Shown: positions 48,106 to 58,601 of the stretch, one piece after another
How the letters are laid out: each line of letters starts with the position of its first letter
How positions within the stretch are numbered: position 1 is the first letter of the stretch
Assembly: GCA_004298905.1 (NCBI GenBank)
Contig: SCTK01000011.1
Coordinates: forward strand, 62,001-126,000
Reading direction: 5' to 3'
Length of the DNA stretch: 64,000 bases
Source: Burkholderiaceae bacterium
Lineage (GTDB): Bacteria; Pseudomonadota; Gammaproteobacteria; Burkholderiales; Burkholderiaceae_D
Made by a program: the position numbers and the translations under genes
The notes under the pieces: generated by a model
Database searches by the model: none
What the model was told of the DNA's origin: nothing
Seen by the model: the letters and a program-made list of their open reading frames with translations, nothing else

Positions 48106-49872
48106 TTATTTCTTCCGCTGAGGCGGCAGGTCGGTACACGCACCTTCAAACACTTCGGCCGCCAGACCCACCGATTCGCACAACGTCGGATGCGGGTGAA
48201 TGGTCTTGCCGATGTCGGTGGGATCTGCGCCCATTTCGACGGCCAGACACAGCTCACCGATCAGATCGCCGGCATGCGTGCCGACGATGCCACCGCCGAC
48301 GATACGATGGGTTTCCTCATCGAACAGCAGCTTGGTGAAACCTTCGTCGCGGCCATTGGCAATCGCGCGGCCGGAAGCGGCCCAAGGGAAGACGGCCTTG
48401 CCGATCTTGATGCCCTGCTTCTTCGCTTCGTCTTCGGTCAGTCCCACCCACGCCACTTCGGGGTCGGTATAGGCGACTGAGGGAATCACGCGTGCATCGA
48501 AATACGACTTCTCTCCGGCAGCTGCTTCGGCGGCCACATGCGCTTCGTGCACAGCCTTGTGCGCCAGCATGGGTTGGCCGACCAGATCGCCGATGGCAAA
48601 GATGTGCGGGACGTTGGTGCGCATTTGCTTGTCGACCGGAATGAAACCGCGTTCGTCCACGGCCACGCCCGCTTTATCGGCGCCGATTTTCTTGCCGTTG
48701 GGCGAGCGGCCCACCGACACCAGCACGGCGTCGTATTTCTGCGGGCCTTGCGGTGCATTCTCACCCTCGAAGGTGACGTAGATGCCGTCTTTCTTGGCTT
48801 CCATGCCGACCGTCTTGGTCTTGAGCATGATGCGGTCGAAACGTTTTTCATTCATCTTCAACCAAACCTTGACCAGATCGCGGTCGGCCCCCTGCATCAA
48901 GCCGTCCAGCATCTCGACCACATCGAGACGCGTACCGAGCGTGGAATACACCGTGCCCATTTCCAGGCCGATGATGCCGCCGCCGAGTACCAGCATTTTC
49001 TTGGGAATTTCCCGCAGTTCCAGTGCGCCGGTCGAATCGAAGATGCGCGGATCGTCGGGGATGAACGGCAGACGCACGACTGACGAACCGGCAGCAATGA
49101 TGGCTTGCTTGAAGCGCAGCACTTTCTTCTCGCCCGTCTTGTCCTGACCATCGCCGCTGGTGAGTTCGACTTCGACATGATGCGGGTCAATGAAGCTACC
49201 GTAACCGCGCACCGTCGTGACCTTGCGCGCCTTGGCCATGCCGGCCAGACCGCCGGTGAGTTTGCCGATCACTTCTTCCTTGAAACCGCGCAATTTGTCG
49301 AGATCGATTTTTGCTTCACCAAAACTGATGCCGTGAGCGGCGAGCGATTTCACTTCATCCATCACAGCCGCGGTGTGCAGCAATGCCTTGGAGGGAATGC
49401 AGCCGACATTCAGGCAGACGCCGCCGAGGGTAGCGTAGCGTTCGACCAGTGCAACTTTCAAACCGAGATCGGCGGCGCGGAAGGCGGCGGAATAACCGCC
49501 GGGGCCGGCGCCGAGCACCAGCACATCGTATTCTTCATCGGCACTGCCACCGAAGCTGGCGGCAGCGGGTGCGGGTACCGCAGCTTTTGCGGGCGCCGCA
49601 GGGATCGGTACAGCGGCGGGCGCTGCGCTGACTGCGGCGTCGCCCGCCTCCAGCATCAACAGCAGCGTGCCTTGGTTGATCTTGTCGCCCAGCTTGACCT
49701 TGAGTTCCTTGACCACGCCGCCATCGCTGCTGGGAATTTCCATGCTGGCTTTGTCGGATTCGACAGTGATCAGTGATTGTTCTGCCTTGATGGTGTCACC
49801 CACCTTGACCAGAATTTCGATGACTTCAACATCCTTGAAGTCGCCGATGTCAGGGACTTTGATTTCGATCAC
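48106..49872 (-). CDS. lpdA: Dihydrolipoyl dehydrogenase (E3) with N-terminal lipoyl domain
   Basis: A 588-residue E3 of the pyruvate dehydrogenase complex. The GTG at 49872 is preceded by AGAGGAG, 9 bases away. Residues 1-80 are a lipoyl domain ([12 protein letters not shown], lipoyl Lys), joined by an Ala/Pro linker to the flavoenzyme. This has FAD motif [10 protein letters not shown], redox Cys pair in [20 protein letters not shown] motif [10 protein letters not shown], and the His-Glu pair in [10 protein letters not shown] lipoyl-fused E3 is typical of betaproteobacteria and Neisseria. It follows the BPH gene in the pdh cluster, with a palindromic repeat between. Confidence 0.97.
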   Translation of the reverse strand: MIEIKVPDIGDFKDVEVIEILVKVGDTIKAEQSLITVESDKASMEIPSSDGGVVKELKVKLGDKINQGTLLLMLEAGDAAVSAAPAAVPIPAAPAKAAVPAPAAASFGGSADEEYDVLVLGAGPGGYSAAFRAADLGLKVALVERYATLGGVCLNVGCIPSKALLHTAAVMDEVKSLAAHGISFGEAKIDLDKLRGFKEEVIGKLTGGLAGMAKARKVTTVRGYGSFIDPHHVEVELTSGDGQDKTGEKKVLRFKQAIIAAGSSVVRLPFIPDDPRIFDSTGALELREIPKKMLVLGGGIIGLEMGTVYSTLGTRLDVVEMLDGLMQGADRDLVKVWLKMNEKRFDRIMLKTKTVGMEAKKDGIYVTFEGENAPQGPQKYDAVLVSVGRSPNGKKIGADKAGVAVDERGFIPVDKQMRTNVPHIFAIGDLVGQPMLAHKAVHEAHVAAEAAAGEKSYFDARVIPSVAYTDPEVAWVGLTEDEAKKQGIKIGKAVFPWAASGRAIANGRDEGFTKLLFDEETHRIVGGGIVGTHAGDLIGELCLAVEMGADPTDIGKTIHPHPTLCESVGLAAEVFEGACTDLPPQRKK

Positions 49873-49891
49873 TTTATGATTCTCCTCTGAT

Positions 49892-50005
49892 CTCACCTTC
49901 CCCTTCAGGGGGAAGGTCGGGATGGGGGTGGGTTTCCCACGCCCCGCTTCGCTTTTCTTAAACCCATCCCCACCCTAACCCTCCCCTTGAAAGGGAGGGG
50001 ATGGG
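49892..50005. repeat. GC-rich palindromic repeat pair between BPH and lpdA
   Basis: CTTCCCCTTCAGGGGGAAGG with a GGGATGGGGGTGGGTTT tail at the left faces AAACCCATCCCCACCCTAAC plus CCTCCCCTTGAAAGGGAGGGG at the right. The two units are mirror images. Same family as 21636-21788. Confidence 0.85.
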
Positions 50006-50009
50006 AATG

Positions 50010-50582
50010 TCACTTCGTTGCTACTTTAATCACTTCCACCCGGAAAGGGCCCGCCGAATTCTTGTCGAACTCGGCGCCCGCTTCCACGCCCATTTGTGCA
50101 ATTTTGCGCGCCGTCATGCCACTCTTTTCATAGACCGCATGCATGGCCCCGAGCGAAAATGCCTTGCCGGAACCGATGGCCCAGAAGCGCTCGAAGCTGA
50201 ACACTTCGCGATACGAATAGACGCCGAAGATGCCGCCCGGATTGGCGATCAGGGCCGTGATCTGCGACGATTCATACGGATCGTCTTCATCTTCCTTGGT
50301 GTTGAGAAAATATTTTTCCTTCAGAATCTGGTGCGCACGGACAAAGGTTTCAAACACTTGATCGCGCGTGCCAAGCACGCAATTATCCATCGTGTTGAGC
50401 ACACTGCGCATCACCGGAAAATGCGCCGTGCTGCCGCACAGACCGACCCAGGACTCGCCCACCTTGACCAGTTTGTCGTTGCACTCATAGGCATGCGACA
50501 AACGCGTATCGCCAAACGTCACCAGCGAATCGGCAGCAATCGCGATCTGGTTGTCCTTCTTCACCACTACTATCGTCGTCAT
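50010..50582 (-). CDS. Beta-proteobacterial proteasome homologue (BPH), Ntn-type threonine peptidase
   Basis: A 190-residue proteasome beta-like protein. The ATG at 50582 puts Thr directly after Met (MTTIVVVKKD), so removal of Met exposes the N-terminal Thr1 nucleophile. Counting from Thr1, Asp17 lies in IAIAADS; the Lys33 counterpart is probably Lys36 in NDKLVKVG; GSGKAFSLGAM matches the Ser129 loop, and DKNS the Asp166/Ser169 pair. It differs from HslV (no hslU nearby) and fits BPH, a family known from betaproteobacteria that forms double rings. It lies between aceF and lpdA. Substrates and partners are unknown. Confidence 0.88.
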   Translation of the reverse strand: MTTIVVVKKDNQIAIAADSLVTFGDTRLSHAYECNDKLVKVGESWVGLCGSTAHFPVMRSVLNTMDNCVLGTRDQVFETFVRAHQILKEKYFLNTKEDEDDPYESSQITALIANPGGIFGVYSYREVFSFERFWAIGSGKAFSLGAMHAVYEKSGMTARKIAQMGVEAGAEFDKNSAGPFRVEVIKVATK

Positions 50583-50643
50583 GTTCACCCCTCCGGCAGG
50601 AGTTGATGTTGACAGCACACAGCCGATACTTGACCGCAGGCTG

Positions 50644-51951
50644 TTACAGCATCGCGCGACGGAAATCAGTCAGCAGACTACCGAAGTAAGCGTTGAATCT
50701 TGCGGCAGCCGCACCATCGATCACGCGATGATCCCAGGACAGGGATAACGGCAAAATCAGGCGCGGGGCAAACTCTTTTCCGTTCCACACCGGCTTGGTG
50801 GTGGATTTGCATACACCCATGATCGCCACTTCAGGCGCGTTGATGATCGGCGTGAAATAAGTGCCGCCAATGCCGCCCAGCGAGGAGATCGTGAAGGTGC
50901 CGCCGGTCATTTCGGCCGGGCCGAGTTTGCCGTCGCGCGCCTTCTTGGCCAGATCGGACATTTCCTGCGCGATCTCGAACACGCCTTTCTTGTCGGCATC
51001 CTTGATCACCGGGACGACCAGGCCGTTCGGCGTGTCGGCGGCAAAACCGATGTGGTAATACTTCTTGACCACCAGGCTGTCGCCATCGAGCGAGCTGTTG
51101 AAGGTGGGGAATTTTTGCAGCGCGGCCACCGCGGCCTTGATCATGAAGGCCAGCATCGTCAGCTTGATGCCGGACTTTTCATTTTCCTTGTTCATCTGCA
51201 CGCGGAAAGCTTCGAGGTCGGTGATGTCGCATTCGTCGTGATTGGTGACGTGCGGAATCATGACCCAGTTGCGGTGCAGATTGGCGCCGGAGATTTTCTT
51301 GATGCGCGACAGCGGTTGCGTTTCGACCGGACCGAACTTGGCGAAATCGACTTTCGGCCACGCCAGCAGACCCAATGCTGAACCGTCGCCACTGCCTGCT
51401 GCTGCGCCACCGGATTCAGCCTGCGCTACCGCGCCTTTGACGTAGTTGCGTACGTCGTCTTGCGTGATGCGTTGTTTGGGGCCGGTACCGCGTACCTTGG
51501 CGAGATCGACACCCAGTTCGCGCGCGAACTTGCGTACCGAGGGCGATGCATGCGACTTGCCGGCAGCGCTGTTGTCGCCCGCCGGTACCATACTCGGCGC
51601 GGCGGGTGCGGGGGCTGCCGGTGCAGGTGCTGCCGCAGGGGCGGCCGCTACCGGTGCGGGAGCGGGTGCAGGGGCCGGAGCCGCTGTGGCAACCGGTGCC
51701 GCTGCGCCAGCCGCTTCTTCCAGCATCAGAATCAGCGAACCTTGATTCACTTTGCCGCCCAGCTTGACCTTCATTTCTTTCACCACACCACTGTGGGTGC
51801 TAGGAATTTCCATGCTGGCCTTGTCCGATTCGACGGTCAGCAAGGATTGATCGGCCTTGATGGTATCGCCCGGCTTGACGAGCAATTCGATAACTTCGAC
51901 ATCCTTGAAGTCACCGATATCCGGTACCTTCACTTCGACTAACTGGCTCAT
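50644..51951 (-). CDS. aceF: Dihydrolipoyllysine-residue acetyltransferase (E2 of pyruvate dehydrogenase)
   Basis: A 435-residue E2. It has one N-terminal lipoyl domain ([12 protein letters not shown], lipoyl Lys about residue 45), an Ala/Pro-rich swinging linker (about 85-130), a peripheral-subunit-binding domain ([16 protein letters not shown]) and the catalytic core ending in [15 protein letters not shown] with the active His and Asp. E. coli AceF has three lipoyl domains; one here is normal for this lineage because E3 carries another. It lies 37 bases after aceE and 61 before BPH. Confidence 0.97.
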   Translation of the reverse strand: MSQLVEVKVPDIGDFKDVEVIELLVKPGDTIKADQSLLTVESDKASMEIPSTHSGVVKEMKVKLGGKVNQGSLILMLEEAAGAAAPVATAAPAPAPAPAPVAAAPAAAPAPAAPAPAAPSMVPAGDNSAAGKSHASPSVRKFARELGVDLAKVRGTGPKQRITQDDVRNYVKGAVAQAESGGAAAGSGDGSALGLLAWPKVDFAKFGPVETQPLSRIKKISGANLHRNWVMIPHVTNHDECDITDLEAFRVQMNKENEKSGIKLTMLAFMIKAAVAALQKFPTFNSSLDGDSLVVKKYYHIGFAADTPNGLVVPVIKDADKKGVFEIAQEMSDLAKKARDGKLGPAEMTGGTFTISSLGGIGGTYFTPIINAPEVAIMGVCKSTTKPVWNGKEFAPRLILPLSLSWDHRVIDGAAAARFNAYFGSLLTDFRRAML

Positions 51952-51988
51952 GTTTTTTCTCTCTCCGTTCGATCAGTGAAGATCGCCC

Positions 51989-54685
51989 TCAGGCGTATTG
52001 CGGATTGGATTTTTCCGGGTTGATACCGTATTTCTTGATGGCCTCGGCCACCTTGGCCAGCGGAATTTTGCCATCATCAGCCAGCGATTTGAGCGTGGCC
52101 AGCACAACGAAATAACGGTTGACCTCGAAGTGTTCGCGCAACTTGTGACGGAAATCGGAACGGCCGAAACCGTCGGTGCCCAGCACGCGGTAGTCGCGTC
52201 CCTTCGGCATGAAGTCGCGGATACCGTCGGCAAACAGTTTCATGTAATCGGTCGACACCACGATCGGGCCCGCAGTCTTGCTCAATTGCTGCGTGACATA
52301 CGGCACTTTCTGCGGCTCGGTCGGGTGCAGCAGATTCCAGCGTTCGCAATCCAGGCCTTCGCGGCGCAGTTCGGTAAAGCTCGGGCAGCTCCACACATCG
52401 GCGGAAATCTCCCAATCCTGTTCCAGCAAGGCAGCGCCTGCGATCACTTCGCGCAGGATGGTGCCGGAGCCGAGCAGTTGCGCGCGCGTCTTGTGCTTGC
52501 CGCCTTCCTGCAACAGATACATGCCTTTCAGAATGCCCTCTTCCTGACCCGGCTTGAGGCCTGGCTGCGGATAGTTTTCATTCATGATGGTGATGTAGTA
52601 GTAGACGTCTTCCTGCAGTTCGACCATGCGCTTCAGGCCGTGCTGCATGATGACGCCGACTTCGTGCGCGAAGGTTGGATCATAGGAAACGCAGTTCGGC
52701 ACCGAGGCGGCGATCAGATGGCTATGACCATCTTCATGCTGCAGGCCTTCACCGTTCAGGGTCGTGCGCCCGGCAGTGCCGCCGAGCAGGAAGCCGCGTG
52801 CGCGCATGTCGCCCGCCGCCCAGCATTGATCGCCGACGCGCTGGAAGCCGAACATCGAGTAATAGACATAGAACGGAATCATGATGCGGTTGTTCGACGA
52901 ATACGACGTCGCCGCCGCGATCCAGCTCGACATGCCGCCCGCTTCATTGATGCCTTCCTGCAGGATCTGACCGGCCTTGTCTTCGCGGTAATACATCACC
53001 TGATCCTTGTCGACCGGCGTGTATTGCTGACCCAGCGGGTTGTAGATACCGATCTGACGGAACAGACCTTCCATGCCGAAGGTACGTGCCTCGTCAACCA
53101 GAATCGGCACCACGCGCGGGCCGAGTTCCTTGTCGCGCAGCAACTGCGTGAGGAAACGCACGTAGGCTTGCGTGGTAGAAATCTCGCGGCCTTCGGCGGT
53201 CGGTTCGAGCACAGACTTGAAGGTTTCCAGCGGCGGCACGGTGAACTGCTCGTCGGCCTTCATGCGCCGTTGCGGCAGATAACCGCCCAGCGCCTTGCGC
53301 CGCTCGTGCATGTATTTCATTTCCGGCGCATCTTCGCTCGGTTTGTAATACGGGATCTCGTGCAGCTTGTCGTCGGGAATGGGGATATTGAAACGGTCGC
53401 GGATTTCGCGAATGGTTTCGTCTTCCAGTTTCTTGGTCTGGTGCGCGGTGTTCTTGCCTTCGCCCGCCTTGCCCATGCCAAAGCCCTTGACGGTCTTGGC
53501 CAGGATCACGGTCGGATGACCGACATGCGAACTGGCTTCGGCAAACGCGGCAAACACCTTGTGCGGATCGTGACCGCCACGATTCAGGCGCCAGATGTCG
53601 TCGTCCGACATGCGTGACACCATTTCGCGCAACTCGGGATATTTGCCAAAGAAATGTTCGCGCACATAGGCGCCGTCGTTGGCCTTGTAGGCTTGATACT
53701 CGCCGTCGACGGTTTCGTTCATCAGCTTGAGCAACAGACCATTTTTGTCTTTGGCTAGCAGCGCATCCCAGTAACTGCCCCAGATCAGCTTGACGACGTT
53801 CCAGCCAGCGCCACGGAATTCGCCTTCGAGTTCCTGAATGATCTTGCCGTTGCCGCGCACCGGGCCATCGAGGCGTTGCAGGTTGCAGTTGACAACGAAC
53901 ACGAGGTTGTCGAGCTTCTCGCGCGCTGCCAGCGAAATCGCACCCAGCGATTCCGGCTCGTCCATCTCGCCGTCGCCGCAGAACACCCAGACCTTGCGGT
54001 TGCTCGTATCGGCAATGCCGCGTGCGTGCAGATATTTGAGGAAGCGCGCTTGATAGATCGCCATGTGCGGGCCCAGGCCCATCGACACGGTGGGGAATTG
54101 CCAGAAATTCGGCATCAGCTTCGGATGCGGGTAGGACGACAGGCCCTTGCCATCGACTTCCTGACGGAAATGGTCGAGATGCTCTTCGGTCAGTCGGCCT
54201 TCGACGAAAGCGCGGCCATAGATGCCGGGCGAGGAATGGCCTTGGTAATAGATCAGGTCGCCGCCATGGCCTTCATGCGGCGCATGCCAGAAATGGTTCA
54301 TGCCGCAGCCGATCATGGTCGCCAGCGAGGCAAAGGAAGAAATATGGCCGCCCAGATCGCCGCCATCGGCCGGATTCAAACGGTTGGCACGCACCACCAT
54401 CGCCATCGCGTTCCAGCGCACATAGCTGCGAATGCGTTCTTCGTATTCCAGATTGCCCGGCGTGGCCCCTTGGTTACCGGGCGGAATCGTGTTGACGTAA
54501 GCGGTGTAGGGCGTGTACGGGATATGCGAACCGGAACGGCGCGCCTTGTCGATCAATTGTTCCAGCAGGTAATGGGCGCGATCCGGGCCTTCACGATCAA
54601 TCACCGCATCGAGCGCATCCAGCCACTCCTGGGTTTCAGTCGAATCAATATCGCCGGCGGCGGAATTATCGGGCAACGCTGACAT
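51989..54685 (-). CDS. aceE: Pyruvate dehydrogenase E1 component (homodimeric type)
   Basis: An 898-residue thiamine diphosphate enzyme that decarboxylates pyruvate and acetylates E2. The ThDP-binding motif is GDGEMDEPESLG ending in NCN (VFVVNCNLQRLDG). Other conserved segments are GHSSPGIYGRAFVEG, VKGFGMGKAGEGKN, and the transketolase-like C-terminal half (TNGFGRSDFR-type: GTDGFGRSDFRHKLREHFEV). Length is close to E. coli AceE (887). It leads the aceE-aceF-BPH-lpdA cluster; a 259-base gap to divergent folD holds its promoter. Confidence 0.98.
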   Translation of the reverse strand: MSALPDNSAAGDIDSTETQEWLDALDAVIDREGPDRAHYLLEQLIDKARRSGSHIPYTPYTAYVNTIPPGNQGATPGNLEYEERIRSYVRWNAMAMVVRANRLNPADGGDLGGHISSFASLATMIGCGMNHFWHAPHEGHGGDLIYYQGHSSPGIYGRAFVEGRLTEEHLDHFRQEVDGKGLSSYPHPKLMPNFWQFPTVSMGLGPHMAIYQARFLKYLHARGIADTSNRKVWVFCGDGEMDEPESLGAISLAAREKLDNLVFVVNCNLQRLDGPVRGNGKIIQELEGEFRGAGWNVVKLIWGSYWDALLAKDKNGLLLKLMNETVDGEYQAYKANDGAYVREHFFGKYPELREMVSRMSDDDIWRLNRGGHDPHKVFAAFAEASSHVGHPTVILAKTVKGFGMGKAGEGKNTAHQTKKLEDETIREIRDRFNIPIPDDKLHEIPYYKPSEDAPEMKYMHERRKALGGYLPQRRMKADEQFTVPPLETFKSVLEPTAEGREISTTQAYVRFLTQLLRDKELGPRVVPILVDEARTFGMEGLFRQIGIYNPLGQQYTPVDKDQVMYYREDKAGQILQEGINEAGGMSSWIAAATSYSSNNRIMIPFYVYYSMFGFQRVGDQCWAAGDMRARGFLLGGTAGRTTLNGEGLQHEDGHSHLIAASVPNCVSYDPTFAHEVGVIMQHGLKRMVELQEDVYYYITIMNENYPQPGLKPGQEEGILKGMYLLQEGGKHKTRAQLLGSGTILREVIAGAALLEQDWEISADVWSCPSFTELRREGLDCERWNLLHPTEPQKVPYVTQQLSKTAGPIVVSTDYMKLFADGIRDFMPKGRDYRVLGTDGFGRSDFRHKLREHFEVNRYFVVLATLKSLADDGKIPLAKVAEAIKKYGINPEKSNPQYA

Positions 54686-54944
54686 GTCTTGTCTCCTTTG
54701 TTGTAGCGAGTGTTATCGGAATGGCTCACGCCAGCAACACCCCTCGGCCCCATCTTTTGATGGTTCACGGTCGGGATTCTATGGAAGGAAATTAGGCATG
54801 GCAAGTTTTTTTTCAAATAGCGGTTTAATTTCTCATATTATGAAATTAACTGCTTTCACTGGGCCTTGGCTTTACCCATCCAGGCAACAAAAACTCACAT
54901 GCTAGAATCCAGCTCATCATACAGCCCTCCCCTCTGAAACCCGC

Positions 54945-55793
54945 ATGAGCGCTCAAATTCTCGATGGCAACGCCCTTTCCAAAACCATCCGCGCAGAAGT
55001 CGCACAGCGTGCGCAGGCACTGACGGCACGGGGGGTTAAACCCGGGCTGGTGGTGATTTTGGTGGGTGAGAATCCGGCCTCGCAGGTATATGTGCGCAAC
55101 AAGGTCAAGGCCTGTCTGGACTGCGGCATGCATTCGGTGCTGGAGCAGTATGAAGCCACTTTAAGTGAAGCGGCGCTGCTGGGGCACATCGCGCGGTTGA
55201 ATGCCGATCCAGCCATTCACGGCATTCTGGTGCAACTCCCCTTACCCAAGCACATCGATGAACACAAGGTGATCGAGGCGATTGCCCCGGAAAAAGATGT
55301 CGATGGTTTCCATGTTTCCAACGCTGGCTTGCTGATGACCGGCAATCCGCTGTTCCGTCCCTGCACGCCCTACGGCGTAATGAAAATGCTGGCGGCGGCG
55401 CAAGTGCCGATCAAGGGCAACCATGCGGTGATCGTCGGACGTTCCAATATCGTCGGCAAACCGATGGCGATGTTGCTGTTGCAAGAGAGCGCCACCGTCA
55501 CCATCTGCCACAGCGCCACCCGGGATTTGAAGGCGATGACATTGCAAGCCGATATTCTGGTCGCCGCCGTCGGCCGCCCACGCATGATCACCGGCGACAT
55601 GGTCAAGCCCGGCGCGGTCGTGGTCGATGTCGGCATCAACAGGCTGCCCGACGGCAAGCTGTGCGGCGATGTCGATTTTGCGAGCGCCAGCGAAGTGGCG
55701 TCCTGGATTACACCGGTTCCCGGCGGCGTGGGACCGATGACGATTACCATGCTGCTGGTCAATACCATCGAAGCGGCCGAACGCACGTTGTAG
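54945..55793 (+). CDS. folD: Bifunctional methylenetetrahydrofolate dehydrogenase/cyclohydrolase FolD
   Basis: A 282-residue enzyme that converts methylene-THF to formyl-THF in one-carbon metabolism. Family signatures: [20 protein letters not shown] (catalytic Lys), [10 protein letters not shown], the NADP motif [14 protein letters not shown], and [11 protein letters not shown] near the end. The start is ATG at 54945. Divergent from aceE; oligopeptidase A follows 94 bases later. Confidence 0.98.
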   Translation: MSAQILDGNALSKTIRAEVAQRAQALTARGVKPGLVVILVGENPASQVYVRNKVKACLDCGMHSVLEQYEATLSEAALLGHIARLNADPAIHGILVQLPLPKHIDEHKVIEAIAPEKDVDGFHVSNAGLLMTGNPLFRPCTPYGVMKMLAAAQVPIKGNHAVIVGRSNIVGKPMAMLLLQESATVTICHSATRDLKAMTLQADILVAAVGRPRMITGDMVKPGAVVVDVGINRLPDGKLCGDVDFASASEVASWITPVPGGVGPMTITMLLVNTIEAAERTL

Positions 55794-55887
55794 AAATCTG
55801 TCTCACCGCCGAGGACAGGGGGAACGCAGAAAATCGCCTATCCTGATTCAGGTCTTCTCCGTCGTTAAAAACTCTTTTCCAGCATCC

Positions 55888-57939
55888 ATGAACAATCCTC
55901 TGCTCGACTTCACCGACCTGCCGCGCTTCGCCGAGATCAAGCCGGAGCACGTCACCCCGGCCATTGATTATCTATTGCAAGCTGCGCGAGCACGAATCGC
56001 GCAGGTGACACAGTCGGATGTGTCCACTGATTGGGAACATCTGATCGAACCGCTGGACGATGCGACCGAACAGTTGTCGCGTGCCTGGGGCGCCGTGGGT
56101 CATATGAACGCCGTGGTGGATACGCCGGAATTGCGTGCTGCCTATAACGAGAACCAACCGAAGCTGACCGAGTTCTGGACCGAGCTGTCGCAGAATCCGG
56201 CACTCTATGAAAAGTACAAGGCGCTACATCAATCCGCGTCGTTCGCTGCGCTCTCCCCCGCACGCCAGAAAATCATAGACAACGCCCTGCGCGATTTCCG
56301 CCTCGGCGGAGCCGAATTGCCACCCGAGCAGAAAAAACGCTTCGCCGAAATTCAGGAACGCCACGCCGCGCTGAGCACCAAGTTTGCCGAAAACGTGCTT
56401 GACGTCACCAACGACTATGCCTTGGTGGTGGAAGATGAAGCACAGCTGCAAGGTTTGCCTGAAGACGTGATCGCCGCCGCCCGAGAAACCGCCATCAAGG
56501 ATGGCAAGCCTGGCTGGAAATTCACGCTGCATTTCCCGTCGTATTTCCCGGTGCTGCAATTTGCTGATCACCGCGAGTTGCGTCAGGAACTCTATTACGC
56601 CAATGCCACGCGCGCCTCCGAGCTTGGCCCGCCGCAATGGGACAACACAGCGCTAATGACCGAGTTGTTGCAGTTGCGCGCCGAAGAAGCGCACCTGCTC
56701 GGCTACAAGAATTTCGCCGAACTCTCGCTGGTGCCGAAGATGGCGCCCTCGCCGGAAAACGTCATGACCTTCCTCGAAGACATGGCGCAGCGCGCCCGCG
56801 CCTATGGTGAACGCGATCTGGCCGAACTGCGCGAGTTTGCCGCGCAGGAGCTGAGCATCACGCACCTGGAAGCCTGGGATGTGGCTTACGCCTCGGAGAA
56901 ATTGCGCGAACGCCGCTATGCGTTTTCCGAACAGGAAGTCAAACAATATTTCCCCGAACCCAAGGTGCTGGAAGGTTTGTTTCGCGTCATCGAAACGCTG
57001 TTCTCGGTGCGCGTGAAACCGGACCAGGCACCGACCTGGCATCCCGACGCGCGTTTCTTCCGCATCGAACATCCCGATGGCGCGCTGATTGGCCAGTTCT
57101 ATATCGACCTGTATGCGCGCAATGGCAAACGCGGCGGCGCCTGGATGGACGACGCACGCGGACGCCGTGTTGCACACGGCAAGACACAAACTCCGGTGGC
57201 CTATCTGACCTGCAATTTTTCGCCGCCCGTCGCTACCAATGGAAATGCGCGCCCTGCCTTCTTCACCCACGATGAAGTCATCACCCTGTTCCACGAGTTC
57301 GGCCATGGCCTGCATCACATGCTCACGCGCATTGGCGACCTCGGTGTGGCAGGCATCAATGGCGTCGAGTGGGATGCTGTCGAACTGCCCAGCCAGTTCA
57401 TGGAAAATTTCTGCTGGGAATGGGATGTGCTGCGGCACATGACCGCCCATGCCGATACCGGCGCGCCGCTGCCGCGCGCCTTGTACGACAAGATGATCGC
57501 CGCCAAGAATTTTCAGAGTGGCTGGCAAACGCTGCGCCAGGTGGCTTTTTCGCTGTTCGACATGCATCTGCATGTCGACTTCCAGCCTGGCGGCGAGACC
57601 AGCGTGGCCGATCTCGCGCGCACGACCTTCGATCGCATCAATGTCTTCCCCAGTCCGCCTTTCTCGCGCACGCCGCATGCGTTCACGCATGTGTTCGCCG
57701 GCGGTTATGCAGCTGGGTATTACAGTTACAAATGGGCTGAGGTGCTATCGGCTGATGCCTATAGCCTGTTCGAGGAAACCGGTGTGCTCAATCCAGAAAC
57801 CGGCCAGCGCTTTCTGCAGGAAATCCTGCAAGTCGGCGGTTCGCGCCCGGCGCTGGAATCGTTCCGCGCATTTCGCGGCCGCGATCCCAGTATTGACGCG
57901 CTGCTGCGTCATCAGGGTATGATTGAAACCACTTCTTAA
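55888..57939 (+). CDS. prlC: Oligopeptidase A (M3 family zinc metallopeptidase)
   Basis: A 683-residue cytosolic oligopeptidase that degrades short peptides and cleaved signal peptides. The zinc site HEFGHGLHH is at about residue 470, with the third ligand Glu in WDAVELPSQFMENF. The C-terminal substrate loop is FAGGYAAGYYSYKWAEVLSAD. Length and start (NNPLLDFTDLPRFAEIKPEHV, Met before) match OpdA/PrlC. Next gene 26 bases downstream. Confidence 0.97.
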   Translation: MNNPLLDFTDLPRFAEIKPEHVTPAIDYLLQAARARIAQVTQSDVSTDWEHLIEPLDDATEQLSRAWGAVGHMNAVVDTPELRAAYNENQPKLTEFWTELSQNPALYEKYKALHQSASFAALSPARQKIIDNALRDFRLGGAELPPEQKKRFAEIQERHAALSTKFAENVLDVTNDYALVVEDEAQLQGLPEDVIAAARETAIKDGKPGWKFTLHFPSYFPVLQFADHRELRQELYYANATRASELGPPQWDNTALMTELLQLRAEEAHLLGYKNFAELSLVPKMAPSPENVMTFLEDMAQRARAYGERDLAELREFAAQELSITHLEAWDVAYASEKLRERRYAFSEQEVKQYFPEPKVLEGLFRVIETLFSVRVKPDQAPTWHPDARFFRIEHPDGALIGQFYIDLYARNGKRGGAWMDDARGRRVAHGKTQTPVAYLTCNFSPPVATNGNARPAFFTHDEVITLFHEFGHGLHHMLTRIGDLGVAGINGVEWDAVELPSQFMENFCWEWDVLRHMTAHADTGAPLPRALYDKMIAAKNFQSGWQTLRQVAFSLFDMHLHVDFQPGGETSVADLARTTFDRINVFPSPPFSRTPHAFTHVFAGGYAAGYYSYKWAEVLSADAYSLFEETGVLNPETGQRFLQEILQVGGSRPALESFRAFRGRDPSIDALLRHQGMIETTS

Positions 57940-57965
57940 ACATGGCTTAAACACGGGGTTCCTCC

Positions 57966-58589
57966 ATGACTCGCATTTCCGCTCAAGTGATGTTGCTGTC
58001 GATATTGCTGACTTGCCTGCCAGTGCAAGCGCAATACAAATGGATCGGCCCGGACGGCCGGACCGTCTATTCTGACAAGCCGCCCGCTGGCGATGCCAAG
58101 GAAAATCTGCCGGCCCCTACTGCTGGCGCCAGCAACGCCAGCAGTCCCAACCTGCCCTATGCGCTCGCACGCGCGGCACAGAATTTTCCCGTCACCCTTT
58201 ACACGATCAGGGACTGCTCCCCCTGTGATCAGGGGCGCAATTTTCTGAAAACCCGTGGTGTGCCCTACAGCGAAAAAACCATCGATTCACGCGCCGATAC
58301 CGACGCGATGAAAAAAATCAGCAGCGAAAACAACTTCCCGGTTCTGAGTGTGGGCAGCCAAAAGCAGACGGGTTTTGAAGCTGGCCAGTGGGGCCAGATG
58401 CTCGACCTGGCGGGCTACCCGAAAGACAATCAACTCCCGCGTACCTACAGCAATCCACCCGCCACCCCATTGGTAGGCGAATCCAAGGCCACACCACAGC
58501 CGGGCAGTCGCGCCGCCTCGGGTGGCCAGTCCATCACGGACAATCCCGTGCCCAAGCCCGATAATGCTCCGCCTGGTTTCCGCTTCTGA
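57966..58589 (+). CDS. Exported DUF4124/glutaredoxin-like protein
   Basis: A 207-residue protein with a signal peptide (VMLLSILLTCLPVQA) so probably periplasmic. First comes a DUF4124 segment (YKWIGPDGRTVYSDKPP), then a glutaredoxin-like domain (VTLYTIRDCSPCDQGRNFLK, with CSPC redox pair; FPVLSVG as the cis-Pro loop) and a Pro/Ser-rich tail. This combination is common in betaproteobacteria; it may reduce or shuffle envelope disulfides, but no partner is evident. It lies 12 bases before the exonuclease III gene. Confidence 0.85.
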   Translation: MTRISAQVMLLSILLTCLPVQAQYKWIGPDGRTVYSDKPPAGDAKENLPAPTAGASNASSPNLPYALARAAQNFPVTLYTIRDCSPCDQGRNFLKTRGVPYSEKTIDSRADTDAMKKISSENNFPVLSVGSQKQTGFEAGQWGQMLDLAGYPKDNQLPRTYSNPPATPLVGESKATPQPGSRAASGGQSITDNPVPKPDNAPPGFRF

Positions 58590-58601
58590 TTTCCACCTCT
58601 G

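Noticed and set aside
50010-50582. Calling the proteasome-like gene hslV
   Set aside because: No hslU neighbour, and the sequence after the first 35 residues departs from HslV; the BPH family fits better.
51998-53617. A 539-codon plus-strand open frame opposite aceE
   Set aside because: Antisense shadow of aceE, with no ribosome site or recognisable domain.
54827-54847. AATTTC/GAAATT palindrome between aceE and folD as a PdhR-type operator
   Set aside because: It lacks the TGGT-N3-ACCA core of PdhR sites and lies in an AT tract where short palindromes are expected.
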